From Fictibacillus terranigra (GTDB lineage Bacteria; Bacillota; Bacilli; Bacillales; Fictibacillaceae): 59,216 bases of DNA. Every line of letters starts with the position of its first letter. The first letter of the stretch is position 1. The stretch lies in the NCBI RefSeq assembly GCF_030412265.1, contig NZ_JAUHLN010000012.1, positions 1-59,216 on the forward strand, in the 5' to 3' direction. Position numbers and translations under genes: made by a program. The notes under the pieces were generated by a model. It saw only the letters and a list, made by a program, of their open reading frames with translations, had not been told where the DNA came from and made no database searches. Positions 6,667-18,210 of this stretch are shown piece after piece.

Positions 6667-6695
6667 ATCTTATAACATATAAACAACGATGTCAA
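6667..6695 (-). promoter_or_regulatory. sigA promoter of rplM-rpsI
   Basis: The minus strand reads TTGACA (6690-6695), a 17-nt spacer and TAAGAT (6667-6672). It gives the rplM-rpsI pair its own transcript after the truA terminator. Confidence 0.75.
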
Positions 6696-6733
6696 GTGTG
6701 TCGCAAAATTTATCAGTTGATTTTTTATAAAAT

Positions 6734-6756
6734 CATATAAAATCACTTGGTGATTT
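6734..6756 (-). terminator. probable terminator of the ecf-truA operon
   Basis: The minus strand forms a 7-bp stem AAATCAC-CAA-GTGATTT (6740-6756), followed by a T-rich but interrupted tract. It begins about 10 nt after the truA stop. Confidence 0.55.
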
Positions 6757-6766
6757 TTTCAGAGCA

Positions 6767-7504
6767 TTAATAGGTCACTTGATATAAGTACAATCCGTGT
6801 GGCGGAGCGGTTTTTCCGGCAGCGCTCCTGTCTTTTTTCTTCAGCATCTCTCCGATTTCCTGCGGCTTGATCCGGCCCTGTCCGACATCGAGAAGCGTAC
6901 CGATCATGATCCGGACCATATTATACAGAAACCCGCTCCCACTCACTTTAAAAAGAATCTCGTCAGTCGACGTTTCCATCTGAAAGCTGTAGATGGTGCG
7001 TATCTTGTCCTCAACAGCGGAACGCGCAGAGGAAAACGATGTGAAGTCATGAGTACCCAAAAACATCCTCATCCCGTCTTCTAAAGCCCCATGGTCCAAA
7101 GAATAAGGAAAATGATAGGCATAGTTCCGGCGGAAAACATCAGGCTGCGGGCAGGTCAAAAGCCGGTAATGATACTCCTTTTTCTGGGCACTGAATCGTG
7201 CATGAAAATCGGGAGCAGCCGCTTCAACTTCGGTGATGCGGATATCACCTGGCAGCAGCGCATTCAATGCTTTCACCCAGCGCTCAGGAGCAATGGCCAG
7301 CGAGCTGTCAAAGTGGAACACCTGTCCAATCGCATGGACTCCTGCATCTGTCCTGCCAGAAGCCGAGATACGGAGTTCTCCGCCTTTATGCATTTTAGCA
7401 AGGCTTCGTTCTATCTCACTTTGTACCGTTCGTCCTTCCGGCTGCACCTGATAGCCGGCAAACAAGGTGCCATCATAACTTACGGTTGCTTTCCAGCGCT
7501 GCAT
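6767..7504 (-). CDS. truA: tRNA pseudouridine(38-40) synthase TruA
   Basis: This is a 245-residue protein of the TruA family, which isomerises uridines 38-40 in the tRNA anticodon arm. The catalytic Asp lies in GRTDAGVHA (Asp53). The substrate-binding basic residues and the C-terminal SGFLYNMVRIMIGTL motif are present. It follows ecfT by 19 nt in the same operon, as in B. subtilis. Confidence 0.97.
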   Translation of the reverse strand: MQRWKATVSYDGTLFAGYQVQPEGRTVQSEIERSLAKMHKGGELRISASGRTDAGVHAIGQVFHFDSSLAIAPERWVKALNALLPGDIRITEVEAAAPDFHARFSAQKKEYHYRLLTCPQPDVFRRNYAYHFPYSLDHGALEDGMRMFLGTHDFTSFSSARSAVEDKIRTIYSFQMETSTDEILFKVSGSGFLYNMVRIMIGTLLDVGQGRIKPQEIGEMLKKKDRSAAGKTAPPHGLYLYQVTY

Positions 7505-7523
7505 AGATCAAACTCCCTTAAGA

Positions 7524-8324
7524 TTAATGGGTTCGGAATACAAAAAGTACAGCGGCCAATGCGAGCAGGATGAGCAGAGCGGCTGTATCCCTTAATTTCC
7601 ATTCCAGAATGCGGAGCCTCGTCCTGCCTTCTCCTCCCCGGTAGCCGCGTGCTTCCATAGCGAGAGCCAAGTCCTCCGCACGTTTAAAGGATGAGATGAA
7701 CAAAGGAACCAGCAGCGGAACAAACGCTTTGACCCGCTCTTTTACAGGACCGGCTGTAAACTCTGCACCACGGGCCATTTGCGCCTTCATGATTTTCTCA
7801 GTTTCCTGCAGAAGTGTAGGAATGAAGCGAAGAGAAATAGACATCATGAGAGCAAACTCATGGACAGGCAGCTTGATTTTTTTAAAAGGTGCCAGCAAGT
7901 ATTCAAGGCCGTCTGTTATATCGATCGGCGTAGTCGTCAGTGTCAGCAATGAAGTGATGACCACGAGATAAACGAGACGAAGAGATATAAATACCCCTTG
8001 CTTCAACCCGCCTTCGTAAATCTTCAGCCAACCCAGACCGTAGATAACCTCACCTTGTTTGGTCATCAGGATATGAAGGATGAATGTAAAAATGACAATA
8101 AGAAAAATGGGTTTAAGCCCTTTATAGATATAACGGAGCGACACTTGAGATGAAAGCACAGAAACGACTGCAAAAATGCCGAGAAGCGCATAGGTCAGCC
8201 AGTTGTTAGCCAAAAAGACAATAATGATATATAAAAAGATGCTCAACAGCTTAGCACGCGGGTCCATCTTGTGAATGACGGAACGGCCTGGGATATACTG
8301 GCCGATGATTACGTTATCTAGCAT
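7524..8324 (-). CDS. ecfT: ECF transporter transmembrane component EcfT
   Basis: This is a 266-residue membrane protein with about five to six hydrophobic segments. It contains the two characteristic Ala-Arg-Gly signatures that couple to the ATPases (QMARGAE and MEARGYRGG). EcfT, EcfA1 and EcfA2 form the shared energising module for group II ECF vitamin and metal transporters, serving unlinked S-components. Its start overlaps the end of ecfA2 by 7 nt, with AAAGGAGGG as ribosome-binding site. Confidence 0.96.
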   Translation of the reverse strand: MLDNVIIGQYIPGRSVIHKMDPRAKLLSIFLYIIIVFLANNWLTYALLGIFAVVSVLSSQVSLRYIYKGLKPIFLIVIFTFILHILMTKQGEVIYGLGWLKIYEGGLKQGVFISLRLVYLVVITSLLTLTTTPIDITDGLEYLLAPFKKIKLPVHEFALMMSISLRFIPTLLQETEKIMKAQMARGAEFTAGPVKERVKAFVPLLVPLFISSFKRAEDLALAMEARGYRGGEGRTRLRILEWKLRDTAALLILLALAAVLFVFRTH

Positions 8325-9190
8325 GATGGCCCTCCTTTTCTGAAGTCAGCTGCGATCGCTTTCGCTGTTTCTTCAATCGTAAAAGAGGAGAGTTTCACCG
8401 ATTGTTTCGTCAGTTCCTGCCATTTGAGCAAAAACTGCACGGTTTCCGGTACGTCCAGGCCAACCGCCTGGAGCTCATCCCGTTTTTCAAAGATTTGCGA
8501 TGGCGTGCCTTCAAGATAGGTTGCACCTTTATCCATCACGACGATCCGGTCGGCATAATATGCAGCATCCTCCATGGAATGGGTAACAAGGATGGTCGTC
8601 ATGTTCCGCTGATCATGAAGGGCACGGAACAAATCCATAATTTCTTTACGGCCCTTTGGATCAAGACCCGCTGTTGGTTCGTCCAGGATCAGTACATCGG
8701 GCTGCATCGCCAGAACACCCGCGATTGCAACCCGCCGCATCTGTCCGCCGCTAAGGTCAAACGGTGACTTTTGCAGTACTTCATCCGGAAGCCCGACCAG
8801 CTTAACCATCTCCCGAGCCGTTTTTCTTGCTGCTTCTTCACTCTCTCCAAAATTCATCGGACCGAACATGACATCCTTCTCAACCGTTTCATCAAATAAC
8901 TGATGCTCCGGGTATTGAAAAACGATGCCTACCCTTTTGCGAAGTGCCTTAAGCTGTTTCTTTTTCTCATTGGCGGCTATCGTTAGATCTCCTACCTGTA
9001 TCGTCCCTTCAGAAGGCTTCAGCAAGCCGTTGAGGTGCTGGATAAGCGTCGACTTTCCAGAGCCCGTATGGCCGATGACAGCGAGGAAACAGCCCGATGG
9101 TACTGATAGATTAACATCCTTCAGAGCAAGCCGCTCAAAAGGCGTCCCGGGCTTGTAGCGATGGGTCAGGTTGTTGATTTTAATGTCCAT
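8318..9190 (-). CDS. ecfA2: ECF transporter ATP-binding component EcfA2
   Basis: This is a 290-residue ABC ATPase. Walker A is GHTGSGKST (40-48), the Q-loop region is [12 protein letters not shown], the signature is LSGGQ and Walker B is [12 protein letters not shown]. The PEHQLF phrase is typical of EcfA/CbiO proteins. It pairs with EcfA1 as a heterodimer on EcfT. Its start overlaps the end of ecfA1 by 25 nt, indicating translational coupling. Confidence 0.96.
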   Translation of the reverse strand: MDIKINNLTHRYKPGTPFERLALKDVNLSVPSGCFLAVIGHTGSGKSTLIQHLNGLLKPSEGTIQVGDLTIAANEKKKQLKALRKRVGIVFQYPEHQLFDETVEKDVMFGPMNFGESEEAARKTAREMVKLVGLPDEVLQKSPFDLSGGQMRRVAIAGVLAMQPDVLILDEPTAGLDPKGRKEIMDLFRALHDQRNMTTILVTHSMEDAAYYADRIVVMDKGATYLEGTPSQIFEKRDELQAVGLDVPETVQFLLKWQELTKQSVKLSSFTIEETAKAIAADFRKGGPSC

Positions 9191-10005
9191 AATGCACCCA
9201 CCAGCTCTTCCTGTGTTAAATGTTGTTCTTTTATGTCTATACCGTTTTCTTTCAATGCCAATCCGAGTTTAAGGGAGAACGGCAGATCCAGGCCGGCATC
9301 CAGCAATAACGCCTCGTTCTGGAATACTTCCCTTGGACTGCCCGTCGTGAGGATGGAGCCTTGCTTCATGACGATGACCCGGTCTGCGCGGACCGCCTCT
9401 TCCAGATCATGCGTGATGGAGATAACGGTAATCCCCTCTTCCTCGTTCAGCTGTTTCACTGTGTCGATTACTTCTTTCCTGCCCATTGGATCCAGCATGG
9501 ATGTCGCTTCATCCAAGATGATGATGGACGGCCTCTGGGCAATGATGCCGGCAATGGCGACACGCTGCTTTTGCCCGCCTGAAAGATGGTGAGGCTCACT
9601 CTCGACAAAATCCTGCATCTTAACTCGCTGTATGCTTCGCTCAATTCGAGAAATCATCTCCGCACGGGGTACACCGAAGTTTTCCAATCCGAATGCCACA
9701 TCGTCTCTGACGCTCGTCCCGACGAACTGGTTGTCCGGATTTTGAAAAACGATGCCTACCCGTCTTCTGATTTCCCATAGTTCTTGTTCATTCGTTGTCG
9801 TGTAATCCTCTACCTTGATCTCTCCTGAAGAAGGCAGAAGCAGCCCATTGAGCAATTTAGCCAGTGTAGACTTTCCGGACCCGTTATGGCCGACGATCGC
9901 CAGCCATTCTCCTTGGTACACCGAGAGGCTTAAATCCGCCAGCGTGGTTTTCTCCTCACTCGGGTACTGGAAGGAAACATTATTGACCGATATCAGTTCC
10001 TTCAC
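9166..10005 (-). CDS. ecfA1: ECF transporter ATP-binding component EcfA1
   Basis: This is a 279-residue ABC ATPase with Walker A GHNGSGKST (39-47), a NPDNQFVG Q-loop phrase typical of EcfA1, LSGGQKQR and IIILDEATSMLD. It begins at GTG 10003-10005 behind GGGGGAG; sixteen in-frame codons upstream run into an intergenic repeat and are rejected. It is first of the ecfA1-ecfA2-ecfT-truA cluster. I found no convincing promoter, so read-through from rplQ may contribute. Confidence 0.95.
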   Translation of the reverse strand: MKELISVNNVSFQYPSEEKTTLADLSLSVYQGEWLAIVGHNGSGKSTLAKLLNGLLLPSSGEIKVEDYTTTNEQELWEIRRRVGIVFQNPDNQFVGTSVRDDVAFGLENFGVPRAEMISRIERSIQRVKMQDFVESEPHHLSGGQKQRVAIAGIIAQRPSIIILDEATSMLDPMGRKEVIDTVKQLNEEEGITVISITHDLEEAVRADRVIVMKQGSILTTGSPREVFQNEALLLDAGLDLPFSLKLGLALKENGIDIKEQHLTQEELVGALWTLKSTT

Positions 10006-10026
10006 GCTATTCTCCCCCTCAGCTCT

Positions 10027-10134
10027 GGTGCCTGACACCATTTCGAGATGCATCTTTGTTTCTTCGATGCTTTCTTTGCCGTGCCAGGCACCCGATTGTT
10101 AAAAGAGGTGCCTGGCACTGTTTCTTCGATGCTT
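10027..10134. repeat. GGTGCCTGGCAC palindromic repeats with companion motif
   Basis: Three near-palindromes related to GGTGCCTGGCAC(C) occur at 10027-10039, 10081-10092 and 10107-10118. A 14-mer TTTCTTCGATGCTT appears twice, at 10059-10072 and 10121-10134. They fill the rplQ-ecfA1 gap. Similar TGCCTGGCA repeats are scattered in Bacillaceae intergenic regions, from memory. Confidence 0.75.
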
Positions 10135-10135
10135 A

Positions 10136-10209
10136 CTTTTTTATTTGGTGAATTTTTCACCAAATAAAAAAAGGGCAAGAAACGATCTTACGACCCTGTC
10201 CCGCCCTTT
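10136..10209 (-). terminator. terminator after rplQ, with a second long palindrome
   Basis: On the minus strand AAAGGGC (10203-10209) pairs with GCCCTTT (10170-10176) across a 26-nt loop, followed by a T run. Directly beyond lies a second hairpin with arms of about 17 bp (10136-10152 and 10156-10173). It ends the S10-spc-alpha transcript. Confidence 0.8.
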
Positions 10210-10217
10210 ATTCACTA

Positions 10218-10580
10218 TTAAACTAATTCGATGATGACCATTGGTGCACCGTCACCACGGCGAGGACCGATTTTAGCGATACGAGTGTAACCACCATTAC
10301 GCTCAGCATAACGAGGTCCAAGGTCACTAAATAGTTTTTGAAGTGCCTTTTGTCCTGATTCTTCGTTAGCTACTTCGTTTCGTACGAAACTTGCAGCTTG
10401 ACGGCGTGCGTGAAGGTCTCCACGCTTACCAAGCGTGATCATCTTTTCAACAAATTTACGTACTTCTTTCGCACGTGCTTCTGTTGTTTCGATACGATCG
10501 TTGATAATTAAGTCAGTTGCTAAGTCACGCAGCATTGCGCGGCGAACAGCGGAAACACGACCCAACTTTTGGTATGCCAT
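10218..10580 (-). CDS. rplQ: 50S ribosomal protein L17 (bL17)
   Basis: This is a 120-residue protein with the L17 opening [24 protein letters not shown] and the conserved RNGGYTRI phrase near the C-terminus. It sits near the exit tunnel of the large subunit. It is the last gene of the alpha operon, 86 nt after rpoA, and is followed by a strong terminator. Confidence 0.98.
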   Translation of the reverse strand: MAYQKLGRVSAVRRAMLRDLATDLIINDRIETTEARAKEVRKFVEKMITLGKRGDLHARRQAASFVRNEVANEESGQKALQKLFSDLGPRYAERNGGYTRIAKIGPRRGDGAPMVIIELV

Positions 10581-10666
10581 GTCTATTCCCTCCTTCTGTG
10601 CTTTTTGCAGACAGGGGCTGTTGCAAGAACAGTCACCTGTGAAAAAGCAAATTCTAGTCTGTCAGA

Positions 10667-11611
10667 TTAATCGTCAGCACGTAAGGAAAGCCCGAGCTCG
10701 TCAAGTTTTTCTTGAACTTCTTCAAGAGACTTCTTACCGAGGTTGCGAACTTTCATCATGTCTTCTTCTGATTTATTAGCAAGTTCTTGAACTGTATTAA
10801 TACCAGCGCGTTTTAGGCAGTTGTAAGAACGAACAGAAAGATCAAGTTCTTCGATAGTCATCTCAAGAACTTTTTCTTTTTGGTCTTCTTCTTTTTCAAC
10901 CATAATTTCCGCTTTTTGCGCTTGATCGGTTAGTCCGACAAATATATTTAAATGTTCGGTAATGATCTTCGCTCCAAGAGAAACCGCCTCTTCAGGACGG
11001 ATGCTTCCATCTGTCCAAATGTCAAATGTAAGCTTGTCATAGTTGGTCACTTGTCCAACGCGGGTATTTTCTACCTGGTAGTTTACACGTGAGATCGGTG
11101 TGTAAATTGAATCGACCGGAATGACTCCGATTGGATGATCATCACTCTTATTGCCTTCCGCTTGAACATAACCGCGGCCTCTCTTTGCATTCAGCTTCAT
11201 TTGGAAATGAGCGCCTTCCGCAAGAGTAGCAATATGAAGGTCCGGATTCAAAATTTCCACATCACTGTCATGTGTAATGTCACCAGCTGTAACGACTCCC
11301 TCACCTTGTACATCTATTTCCAATGTTTTATCTTCATCAGAATAAATCTTCATTGCAAGCTTTTTCAAGTTAAGGATGATCGTAGTAACGTCTTCTACAA
11401 CACCTTCAACTGTTGAGAATTCATGCAATACTCCATTAATCTGAATCGATGTAACAGCTGCACCAGGCAGTGAGGATAATAGGATACGACGTAAGGAGTT
11501 GCCCAGTGTAGTACCATATCCACGTTCAAGTGGTTCAACAACAAACTTTCCATATGTGGCATCGTCGCTGATTTCAACCGTTTCAATTCTTGGCTTTTCG
11601 ATTTCGATCAT
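10667..11611 (-). CDS. rpoA: RNA polymerase alpha subunit
   Basis: This is a 314-residue protein, typical for Bacillus. The N-terminal domain (about 1-230) dimerises and assembles beta and beta-prime, and contains the conserved [19 protein letters not shown] stretch. The C-terminal domain (about 245-314) binds UP elements and activators, with [16 protein letters not shown] and [11 protein letters not shown] visible. It lies in the usual place between rpsK and rplQ. Confidence 0.99.
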   Translation of the reverse strand: MIEIEKPRIETVEISDDATYGKFVVEPLERGYGTTLGNSLRRILLSSLPGAAVTSIQINGVLHEFSTVEGVVEDVTTIILNLKKLAMKIYSDEDKTLEIDVQGEGVVTAGDITHDSDVEILNPDLHIATLAEGAHFQMKLNAKRGRGYVQAEGNKSDDHPIGVIPVDSIYTPISRVNYQVENTRVGQVTNYDKLTFDIWTDGSIRPEEAVSLGAKIITEHLNIFVGLTDQAQKAEIMVEKEEDQKEKVLEMTIEELDLSVRSYNCLKRAGINTVQELANKSEEDMMKVRNLGKKSLEEVQEKLDELGLSLRADD

Positions 11612-11784
11612 TCAACTAAACCCTCCTTCAAACGTCGAACCTCGACCGGACATGTACCCAGCCGAAATTCCCCAGTGGCATTCCCGACTTAAACAACTAA
11701 ATAGTGTTCTTCACCAAAACTAATAGTATACATACCCATTATAGACAGGCTATGCATACTTTATACCGCAGAGTGTAACTAAAG

Positions 11785-12183
11785 TTACACGCGGCGGCGT
11801 TTTGGAGGACGGCATCCGTTATGAGGAACAGGTGTAACATCGCGAATAGCTGTTACTTCTAAACCTACCGCTTGAAGGGCACGGATTGCAGCTTCACGGC
11901 CAGCACCAGGGCCTTTAACAGAAACCTCTAGTGTTTTCATGCCATTTTCCATCGCAGTTTTACCAGCAGTTTCAGCTGCCATTTGCGCTGCGAATGGAGT
12001 TGATTTACGAGAACCTTTGAATCCCAGGTGGCCAGATGTAGCCCAAGAGATTGCATTCCCGTGAGTATCAGTAATCGTAATAATCGTGTTGTTGAAAGTA
12101 GAACGGATATGCGCGATACCAGACTCGATATTCTTTTTGACACGACGTTTACGTGTATTAGTTTTACGTTGTTGCTTCGCCAT
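11785..12183 (-). CDS. rpsK: 30S ribosomal protein S11 (uS11)
   Basis: This is a 132-residue protein that lines the mRNA platform of the small subunit. Landmarks are [19 protein letters not shown] and the Gly-rich [13 protein letters not shown], ending [10 protein letters not shown] 7-bp perfect hairpin (GTGTAAC / GTTACAC, 11773-11790) overlaps the stop codon without a T run. It may protect the mRNA end or moderate transcription into rpoA, 173 nt on. Confidence 0.98.
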   Translation of the reverse strand: MAKQQRKTNTRKRRVKKNIESGIAHIRSTFNNTIITITDTHGNAISWATSGHLGFKGSRKSTPFAAQMAAETAGKTAMENGMKTLEVSVKGPGAGREAAIRALQAVGLEVTAIRDVTPVPHNGCRPPKRRRV

Positions 12184-12202
12184 TAGAGTTTACCTCCTTT
12201 AC

Positions 12203-12568
12203 TTACTTTTTCTTATTCGCTACTGTACGACGAGGTCCTTTACGAGTACGAGAGTTGTTCTTCGTATTTTGACCACGAACTGGAAGACCGCGACGATGGC
12301 GGATCCCACGGTAGCTGCCGATTTCAATTAGACGTTTAATGTTAAGAGACACTTCACGGCGAAGGTCACCTTCAACTTTAATTTTGTCGATTGCTTCACG
12401 AATTTTGTTTAATTCATCTTCTGTAAGATCACGAACACGAGTTTCTTCAGATACACCAGCTTCAGCAAGAACTTGTTGTGCTTTAGCTTTACCGATTCCA
12501 AAGATATATGTTAGTGAAATGACAATACGCTTATCGCGTGGAACGTCCACTCCTGCAATACGTGCCAT
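12203..12568 (-). CDS. rpsM: 30S ribosomal protein S13 (uS13)
   Basis: This is a 121-residue protein beginning [15 protein letters not shown], with the GIGKAKA helix-hairpin-helix phrase and the C-terminal [18 protein letters not shown] stretch. It contacts tRNA and bridges to the large subunit. It is followed by rpsK after 19 nt. Confidence 0.98.
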   Translation of the reverse strand: MARIAGVDVPRDKRIVISLTYIFGIGKAKAQQVLAEAGVSEETRVRDLTEDELNKIREAIDKIKVEGDLRREVSLNIKRLIEIGSYRGIRHRRGLPVRGQNTKNNSRTRKGPRRTVANKKK

Positions 12569-12587
12569 AATTTAGCACCTCCTTGGA

Positions 12588-12704
<117 letters not shown>

Positions 12705-12735
12705 TTAAACCTCCTTATGTCACGGAGTACGATTT

Positions 12736-12954
12736 TTATTTAAAGCGATACGTTATACGACCACGTGATAAGTCATATGGAGACAATTCTACGGTTACTT
12801 TATCTCCTGGCAATATCCGAATATAGTGCATGCGGATCTTACCAGAAACGTGTGCCAGAATTTTATGTCCATTCTCAAGCTCCACACGGAACATGGCGTT
12901 TGGCAGTGGTTCGATTACCGTACCTTCTACCTCAATTACATCGTCTTTAGCCAT
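12736..12954 (-). CDS. infA: translation initiation factor IF-1
   Basis: This is a 72-residue OB-fold protein starting [18 protein letters not shown], with the conserved [20 protein letters not shown] and ending [12 protein letters not shown]-1 occupies the A site during initiation. Its start overlaps the stop of the upstream KOW-domain gene, so the two are translationally coupled. Confidence 0.99.
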   Translation of the reverse strand: MAKDDVIEVEGTVIEPLPNAMFRVELENGHKILAHVSGKIRMHYIRILPGDKVTVELSPYDLSRGRITYRFK

Positions 12955-13270
12955 CGATATGGTCTCCCTTCTTCAGAGCAATGACTTTCTCGTCGGAAAA
13001 CTTCGCTACTGCGTACCGTAGTTTGCCATTAGTTACACGGCCTGTTTCAAGAATGCTTCTTGCAACTTCCAGAGAAATAAAATCAAGAAGTTCTAAGTGA
13101 ATCAGGTTTTTACGTTTGGCGCGATCAAATTTGCGTTTATCGCCGTCAGCGACAAGCACAAAACGATCATCCAGGATACTGACAATGACACCTAATTTCT
13201 CAGCGTCTCTTCCCTTTGTGATTCGAACCATCTGACCTATTTGCGGTGCCGATTCAGAATCGCTAACCAT
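12947..13270 (-). CDS. KOW-domain RNA-binding protein (L14e/YbzG-like)
   Basis: This is a 107-residue protein with an N-terminal KOW motif (about 10-45; [20 protein letters not shown]). It resembles the small KOW/L14e-like protein found between map and infA in Bacillaceae (ybzG in B. subtilis, from memory). The role is presumably ribosome- or RNA-associated and is unproven. The coding region overlaps the infA start by 8 nt and follows map by 14 nt. Confidence 0.85.
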   Translation of the reverse strand: MVSDSESAPQIGQMVRITKGRDAEKLGVIVSILDDRFVLVADGDKRKFDRAKRKNLIHLELLDFISLEVARSILETGRVTNGKLRYAVAKFSDEKVIALKKGDHIDG

Positions 13271-13284
13271 TATATCACCTTCAC

Positions 13285-14681
<1,397 letters not shown>

Positions 14682-14753
14682 CTAATCCCTCCATACGTCA
14701 CTAATCTAGTCAATAGACTGAGGGCTGGGGAAGAAAAGGTTCTTCCCTTTCCT

Positions 14754-16055
14754 CTATTTAATGAAGCCTTTGTAATGCCTTTTGATCAACTGGCTTTCAA
14801 TCTGCTTCATCGTGTCTAATGCCACACCTACAACAATCAGTATGCTCGTTCCGCCGATCTGGATCGAAGGCGGAAGGTTAAGCCCTGGAATTGCTGTAAA
14901 GATTACCGGGAGAATAGCGATCAACGCAAGGAATAGAGATCCTACAAAAGTTAATCGATATAAAATTTTCGTAACATACGACTGAGTGTTAGCTCCTGGA
15001 CGAATGCCAGGAATATAACCGCCCTGTTTCTTCAAGTTGTCTGCCATTTGTTCTGGATTGACTTGAATAAATGTGTAGAAGTACGAAAATCCAATAATTA
15101 AAAGCGCATATATAATCATTCCGACTGGCTGGGTGTAGTCAAACGCATTGACAATCCATTTGGTTACACTGTTTTGCTCGAAAAAGCCGGCAATGGTACG
15201 CGGAGTAATAATCAAGGAAATCGCAAAGATAACCGGGATAACTCCTGCTGCATTGACTTTAATCGGCAAGTGTGTGGATTGACCGCCAACAGGCTTATTT
15301 CCGACGACTCGTTTTGCATACTGAATCGGGATTTTACGCAAACCTTGTTGAATAAAGATAACGCCGACAACAATTAAAATAATAGCGATCAGTAACAGAA
15401 GTACAGTTACAATATGCATAAACAGCTGATCGTTTGCGCCTTTGAATTGCGCTGCATATATCTGGTTAACTGCTGTAGGAATAGCTGCGACAATCCCCGC
15501 GAAAATGAGAACGGAAATCCCATTTCCAATTCCCTTAAGGGTAATCTGCTCACCTAGCCACATCAAAAAGGCAGTTCCTGCAGTCAATACTAACGCAATA
15601 AACAAATACGTCATGATTCCCGGATCTGAGATCAGTCCAGGGAATAGGTTGTTAAAACCTATTGACATCCCTACGGCTTGGATAAAGCCGAGGATAATCG
15701 TCCCGTACCTGGTGAACTGAGCCAGCTTGCGTCGGCCCACTTCCCCTTGTTTACTCCACTCTGTAAACTTAGGAACCACATCCATCTGAAGCAGCTGAAC
15801 AATGATTGATGCTGTAATGTATGGCATGATACCCATTGCAAAGATGGAGAAGTTTTTTAATGCCCCACCACCGAACGTGTTCAAGAATCCAAAAATACTT
15901 GCGTTATTTTCAGTGCCAAACTGGAGAACTTCGCGATTTACACCTGGAACAGGAATAAATGTTCCGATCCTGAAAACGATCAGCATCAAGAGTGTAAATA
16001 AAATCTTGTTTCTCAGATCACCCACACGCATAATGTTGGAGATTGCCCGGAACAT
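14754..16055 (-). CDS. secY: protein translocase subunit SecY
   Basis: This is a 433-residue protein with about ten membrane segments. It shows the conserved opening MRVGDLRNKILFTL, the plug-region FGGGALKNFSIFAMGIMPYI and the C-terminal cytosolic loop RPGANTQSYVTKIL. It forms the SecYEG channel with SecE (41955-42164 here). Its start overlaps rplO by 1 nt. Confidence 0.99.
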   Translation of the reverse strand: MFRAISNIMRVGDLRNKILFTLLMLIVFRIGTFIPVPGVNREVLQFGTENNASIFGFLNTFGGGALKNFSIFAMGIMPYITASIIVQLLQMDVVPKFTEWSKQGEVGRRKLAQFTRYGTIILGFIQAVGMSIGFNNLFPGLISDPGIMTYLFIALVLTAGTAFLMWLGEQITLKGIGNGISVLIFAGIVAAIPTAVNQIYAAQFKGANDQLFMHIVTVLLLLIAIILIVVGVIFIQQGLRKIPIQYAKRVVGNKPVGGQSTHLPIKVNAAGVIPVIFAISLIITPRTIAGFFEQNSVTKWIVNAFDYTQPVGMIIYALLIIGFSYFYTFIQVNPEQMADNLKKQGGYIPGIRPGANTQSYVTKILYRLTFVGSLFLALIAILPVIFTAIPGLNLPPSIQIGGTSILIVVGVALDTMKQIESQLIKRHYKGFIK

Positions 16056-16495
16056 TAGATCACCTCAGTTTTTCCGCCGGCCGCTTCAATAGCTTCTTTA
16101 GCAGAAGCAGAGAATTTGTGGGCCTTAACCGTAAGCTTAACTCCTAACTTGCCATTTCCTAGAACTTTGATACCGCTATTTTCTTTGCTTACTACACCAG
16201 TTTCGATAAGAAGTTCCGGAGTTACCTCTGTACCTTCTTCAAAACGAGCAAGTTTTTCAAGATTAACAATTGAGTACTCTTTACGAGTTGGGTTAGTGAA
16301 TCCACGTTTCGGCAAACGACGTGCTAATGGATTTTGTCCACCCTCAAATCCCGGACGAACTCCGCCACCAGAACGAGCTTTTTGACCTTTGTGACCACGT
16401 CCGCTGGTTTTACCATTTCCTGATCCGATACCACGTCCTACACGGTTGCGTGTTGAACGAGATCCTTCAGCTGGTTTCAACTCATGAAGTTTCAT
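16055..16495 (-). CDS. rplO: 50S ribosomal protein L15 (uL15)
   Basis: This is a 146-residue protein with the Gly/Arg-rich N-terminus [20 protein letters not shown] and [18 protein letters not shown]. Large-subunit assembly protein. Coupled to secY by a 1-nt overlap. Confidence 0.98.
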   Translation of the reverse strand: MKLHELKPAEGSRSTRNRVGRGIGSGNGKTSGRGHKGQKARSGGGVRPGFEGGQNPLARRLPKRGFTNPTRKEYSIVNLEKLARFEEGTEVTPELLIETGVVSKENSGIKVLGNGKLGVKLTVKAHKFSASAKEAIEAAGGKTEVI

Positions 16496-16526
16496 CTGAG
16501 CACCTCCTCATGATTTATTTAACGTT

Positions 16527-16715
16527 TTACGCGTCGATTTCATTAACAGTTACAAGGTGAGATACCTTGTTAACCATTCCACGGATAGCTTGGTTGTCTT
16601 CGTGAACAACCGTTTGATGCATTTTTCTAAGACCTAAAGTCTTAACAGTTACACGCTGATTCTCAGGACGACCGATAACACTGCGTGTGAGGGTGATTTC
16701 TAATTTCTTAGCCAT
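16527..16715 (-). CDS. rpmD: 50S ribosomal protein L30 (uL30)
   Basis: This is a 62-residue protein with the L30 pattern [15 protein letters not shown] and [15 protein letters not shown]. It lies between rpsE and rplO in the standard spc order. The short length is normal for bacteria. Confidence 0.97.
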   Translation of the reverse strand: MAKKLEITLTRSVIGRPENQRVTVKTLGLRKMHQTVVHEDNQAIRGMVNKVSHLVTVNEIDA

Positions 16716-16729
16716 CTATAATTCCCTCC

Positions 16730-17227
16730 TTAACCTAAAAGCTCTTCTACTGATTTGCCGCGAAGTTTCGCAACGTCCTCAGCACGTTTAAGATTTCTTA
16801 ATCCTTCGATCGTAGCACGCACCATGTTAATAGGGTTGTTAGATCCAAGAGATTTAGAAAGAATGTCGCCAACACCAGCAAGTTCTAGTACCGCACGGAC
16901 AGGTCCGCCCGCGATTACTCCAGTACCCTCAGAAGCAGGCTTAAGCAATACGCTTCCTGCGCCAAATCGTCCTGTAATTTGGTGAGGGATAGTTGTTCGA
17001 ACAACTGGTACTGTAATAAGATTTTTCTTTGCATCTTCAATTGCTTTACGGATTGCATCTGGTACTTCTTGCGCTTTACCAGTACCAAATCCGACATGAC
17101 CATTTTTGTCACCAACGACAACGACTGCAGCAAAGCGGAAACGACGTCCACCTTTTACAACCTTCGCTACACGGTTGACCGTTACGACACGTTCTTCAAG
17201 TTCAAGTTTATTAGGGTCGATACGCAT
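16730..17227 (-). CDS. rpsE: 30S ribosomal protein S5 (uS5)
   Basis: This is a 165-residue protein starting [20 protein letters not shown]. It shows the [18 protein letters not shown] loop, a spectinomycin-site region in bacteria, and the [17 protein letters not shown]-terminal motif. It helps decoding accuracy and mRNA unwinding. Confidence 0.98.
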   Translation of the reverse strand: MRIDPNKLELEERVVTVNRVAKVVKGGRRFRFAAVVVVGDKNGHVGFGTGKAQEVPDAIRKAIEDAKKNLITVPVVRTTIPHQITGRFGAGSVLLKPASEGTGVIAGGPVRAVLELAGVGDILSKSLGSNNPINMVRATIEGLRNLKRAEDVAKLRGKSVEELLG

Positions 17228-17244
17228 CAGTTTCCCTCCTTCTA

Positions 17245-17607
17245 TTAAAATTCTAACCCAGCCTCACGGGCTGCATCAGCTAATGCTTTTACACGTCCAT
17301 GATATAAATATCCGCCACGGTCGAATACTACTGATTTAACGCCTTTTTCTGCACCGCGTTTAGCAATAGCTTCGCCAATTGCTTTAGCAGCATCAACGTT
17401 ACCGCCGTTTTTAACATCAACGCCTTTATCTAATGAAGAGGCAGATGCAATTGTAACTCCGTTTTGATCATCGATCAACTGAGCATAAATGTGCTTAGTA
17501 GAACGGAATACGTTTAAACGAGGACGTTGTGCTGTTCCGATTACAGTGCGGCGTACACGACCATGTCTTTTTTTACGAGCGACATTTTTATCCGCTTTAG
17601 TGATCAT
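17245..17607 (-). CDS. rplR: 50S ribosomal protein L18 (uL18)
   Basis: This is a 120-residue protein, the B. subtilis length, starting [15 protein letters not shown]. It ends with the conserved [20 protein letters not shown] placed the start at ATG 17605-17607 with AAAGGAGTG ahead; the three preceding codons lie inside that site. L18 binds 5S rRNA with L5. Confidence 0.97.
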   Translation of the reverse strand: MITKADKNVARKKRHGRVRRTVIGTAQRPRLNVFRSTKHIYAQLIDDQNGVTIASASSLDKGVDVKNGGNVDAAKAIGEAIAKRGAEKGVKSVVFDRGGYLYHGRVKALADAAREAGLEF

Positions 17608-17642
17608 CTTATGCACTCCTTTCCGCTAACTTCTTAACGGCC

Positions 17643-18182
17643 TTATTTACCAGTCTTACCTTCTTTGCGTCGTACAAACTCACCTTCATAACGGATTCCT
17701 TTACCTTTGTAAGGCTCAGGAGCACGTACGGAACGGATGTTTGCTGCGATTTCGCCAACGCGTTCTTTATCGATACCTTTAACGATTACTTTCGTGTTAG
17801 AAGGAACATCAATGTCGATTCCTTTTTCAGGAACGATTTCTACTGGGTGAGAGTATCCAACGTTAAGGATCAATTTGTTACCAGACTTAGATGCACGGTA
17901 ACCTACACCAATGATATCTAGTGCTCTTTCGTATCCAGTTGTAACACCAACAACCATGTTGTTAAGTACGCTTCTAGTTGTTCCGTGTAAAGCACGGTGT
18001 TCTTTGTGATCGCTCGGGCGTTCAAAAGTGATTGTGCTATCAGCCACATTGATTTTGATATCGTTGTGGAATTTACGAGTTAGTTCACCTTTAGGTCCTT
18101 TAACAGTGACAAGGTTGTTTTCCTTCAAATCAACTGTTACACCACTTGGGATTTCTACAGGTTTATTACCTACGCGAGACAT
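17643..18182 (-). CDS. rplF: 50S ribosomal protein L6 (uL6)
   Basis: This is a 179-residue, two-domain protein starting [15 protein letters not shown]. It contains the C-terminal [16 protein letters not shown] signature. It lies at the base of the L7/L12 stalk near the factor-binding site. Confidence 0.98.
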   Translation of the reverse strand: MSRVGNKPVEIPSGVTVDLKENNLVTVKGPKGELTRKFHNDIKINVADSTITFERPSDHKEHRALHGTTRSVLNNMVVGVTTGYERALDIIGVGYRASKSGNKLILNVGYSHPVEIVPEKGIDIDVPSNTKVIVKGIDKERVGEIAANIRSVRAPEPYKGKGIRYEGEFVRRKEGKTGK

Positions 18183-18210
18183 AATGACACCTCCATTCGC
18201 TGCTTAATTT

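Noticed and set aside
11723-11760. TATAAT upstream of rpoA as a promoter
   Set aside because: A good -10 is present but the -35 at 16-18 nt matches only two of six bases, and there is no TGn extension.
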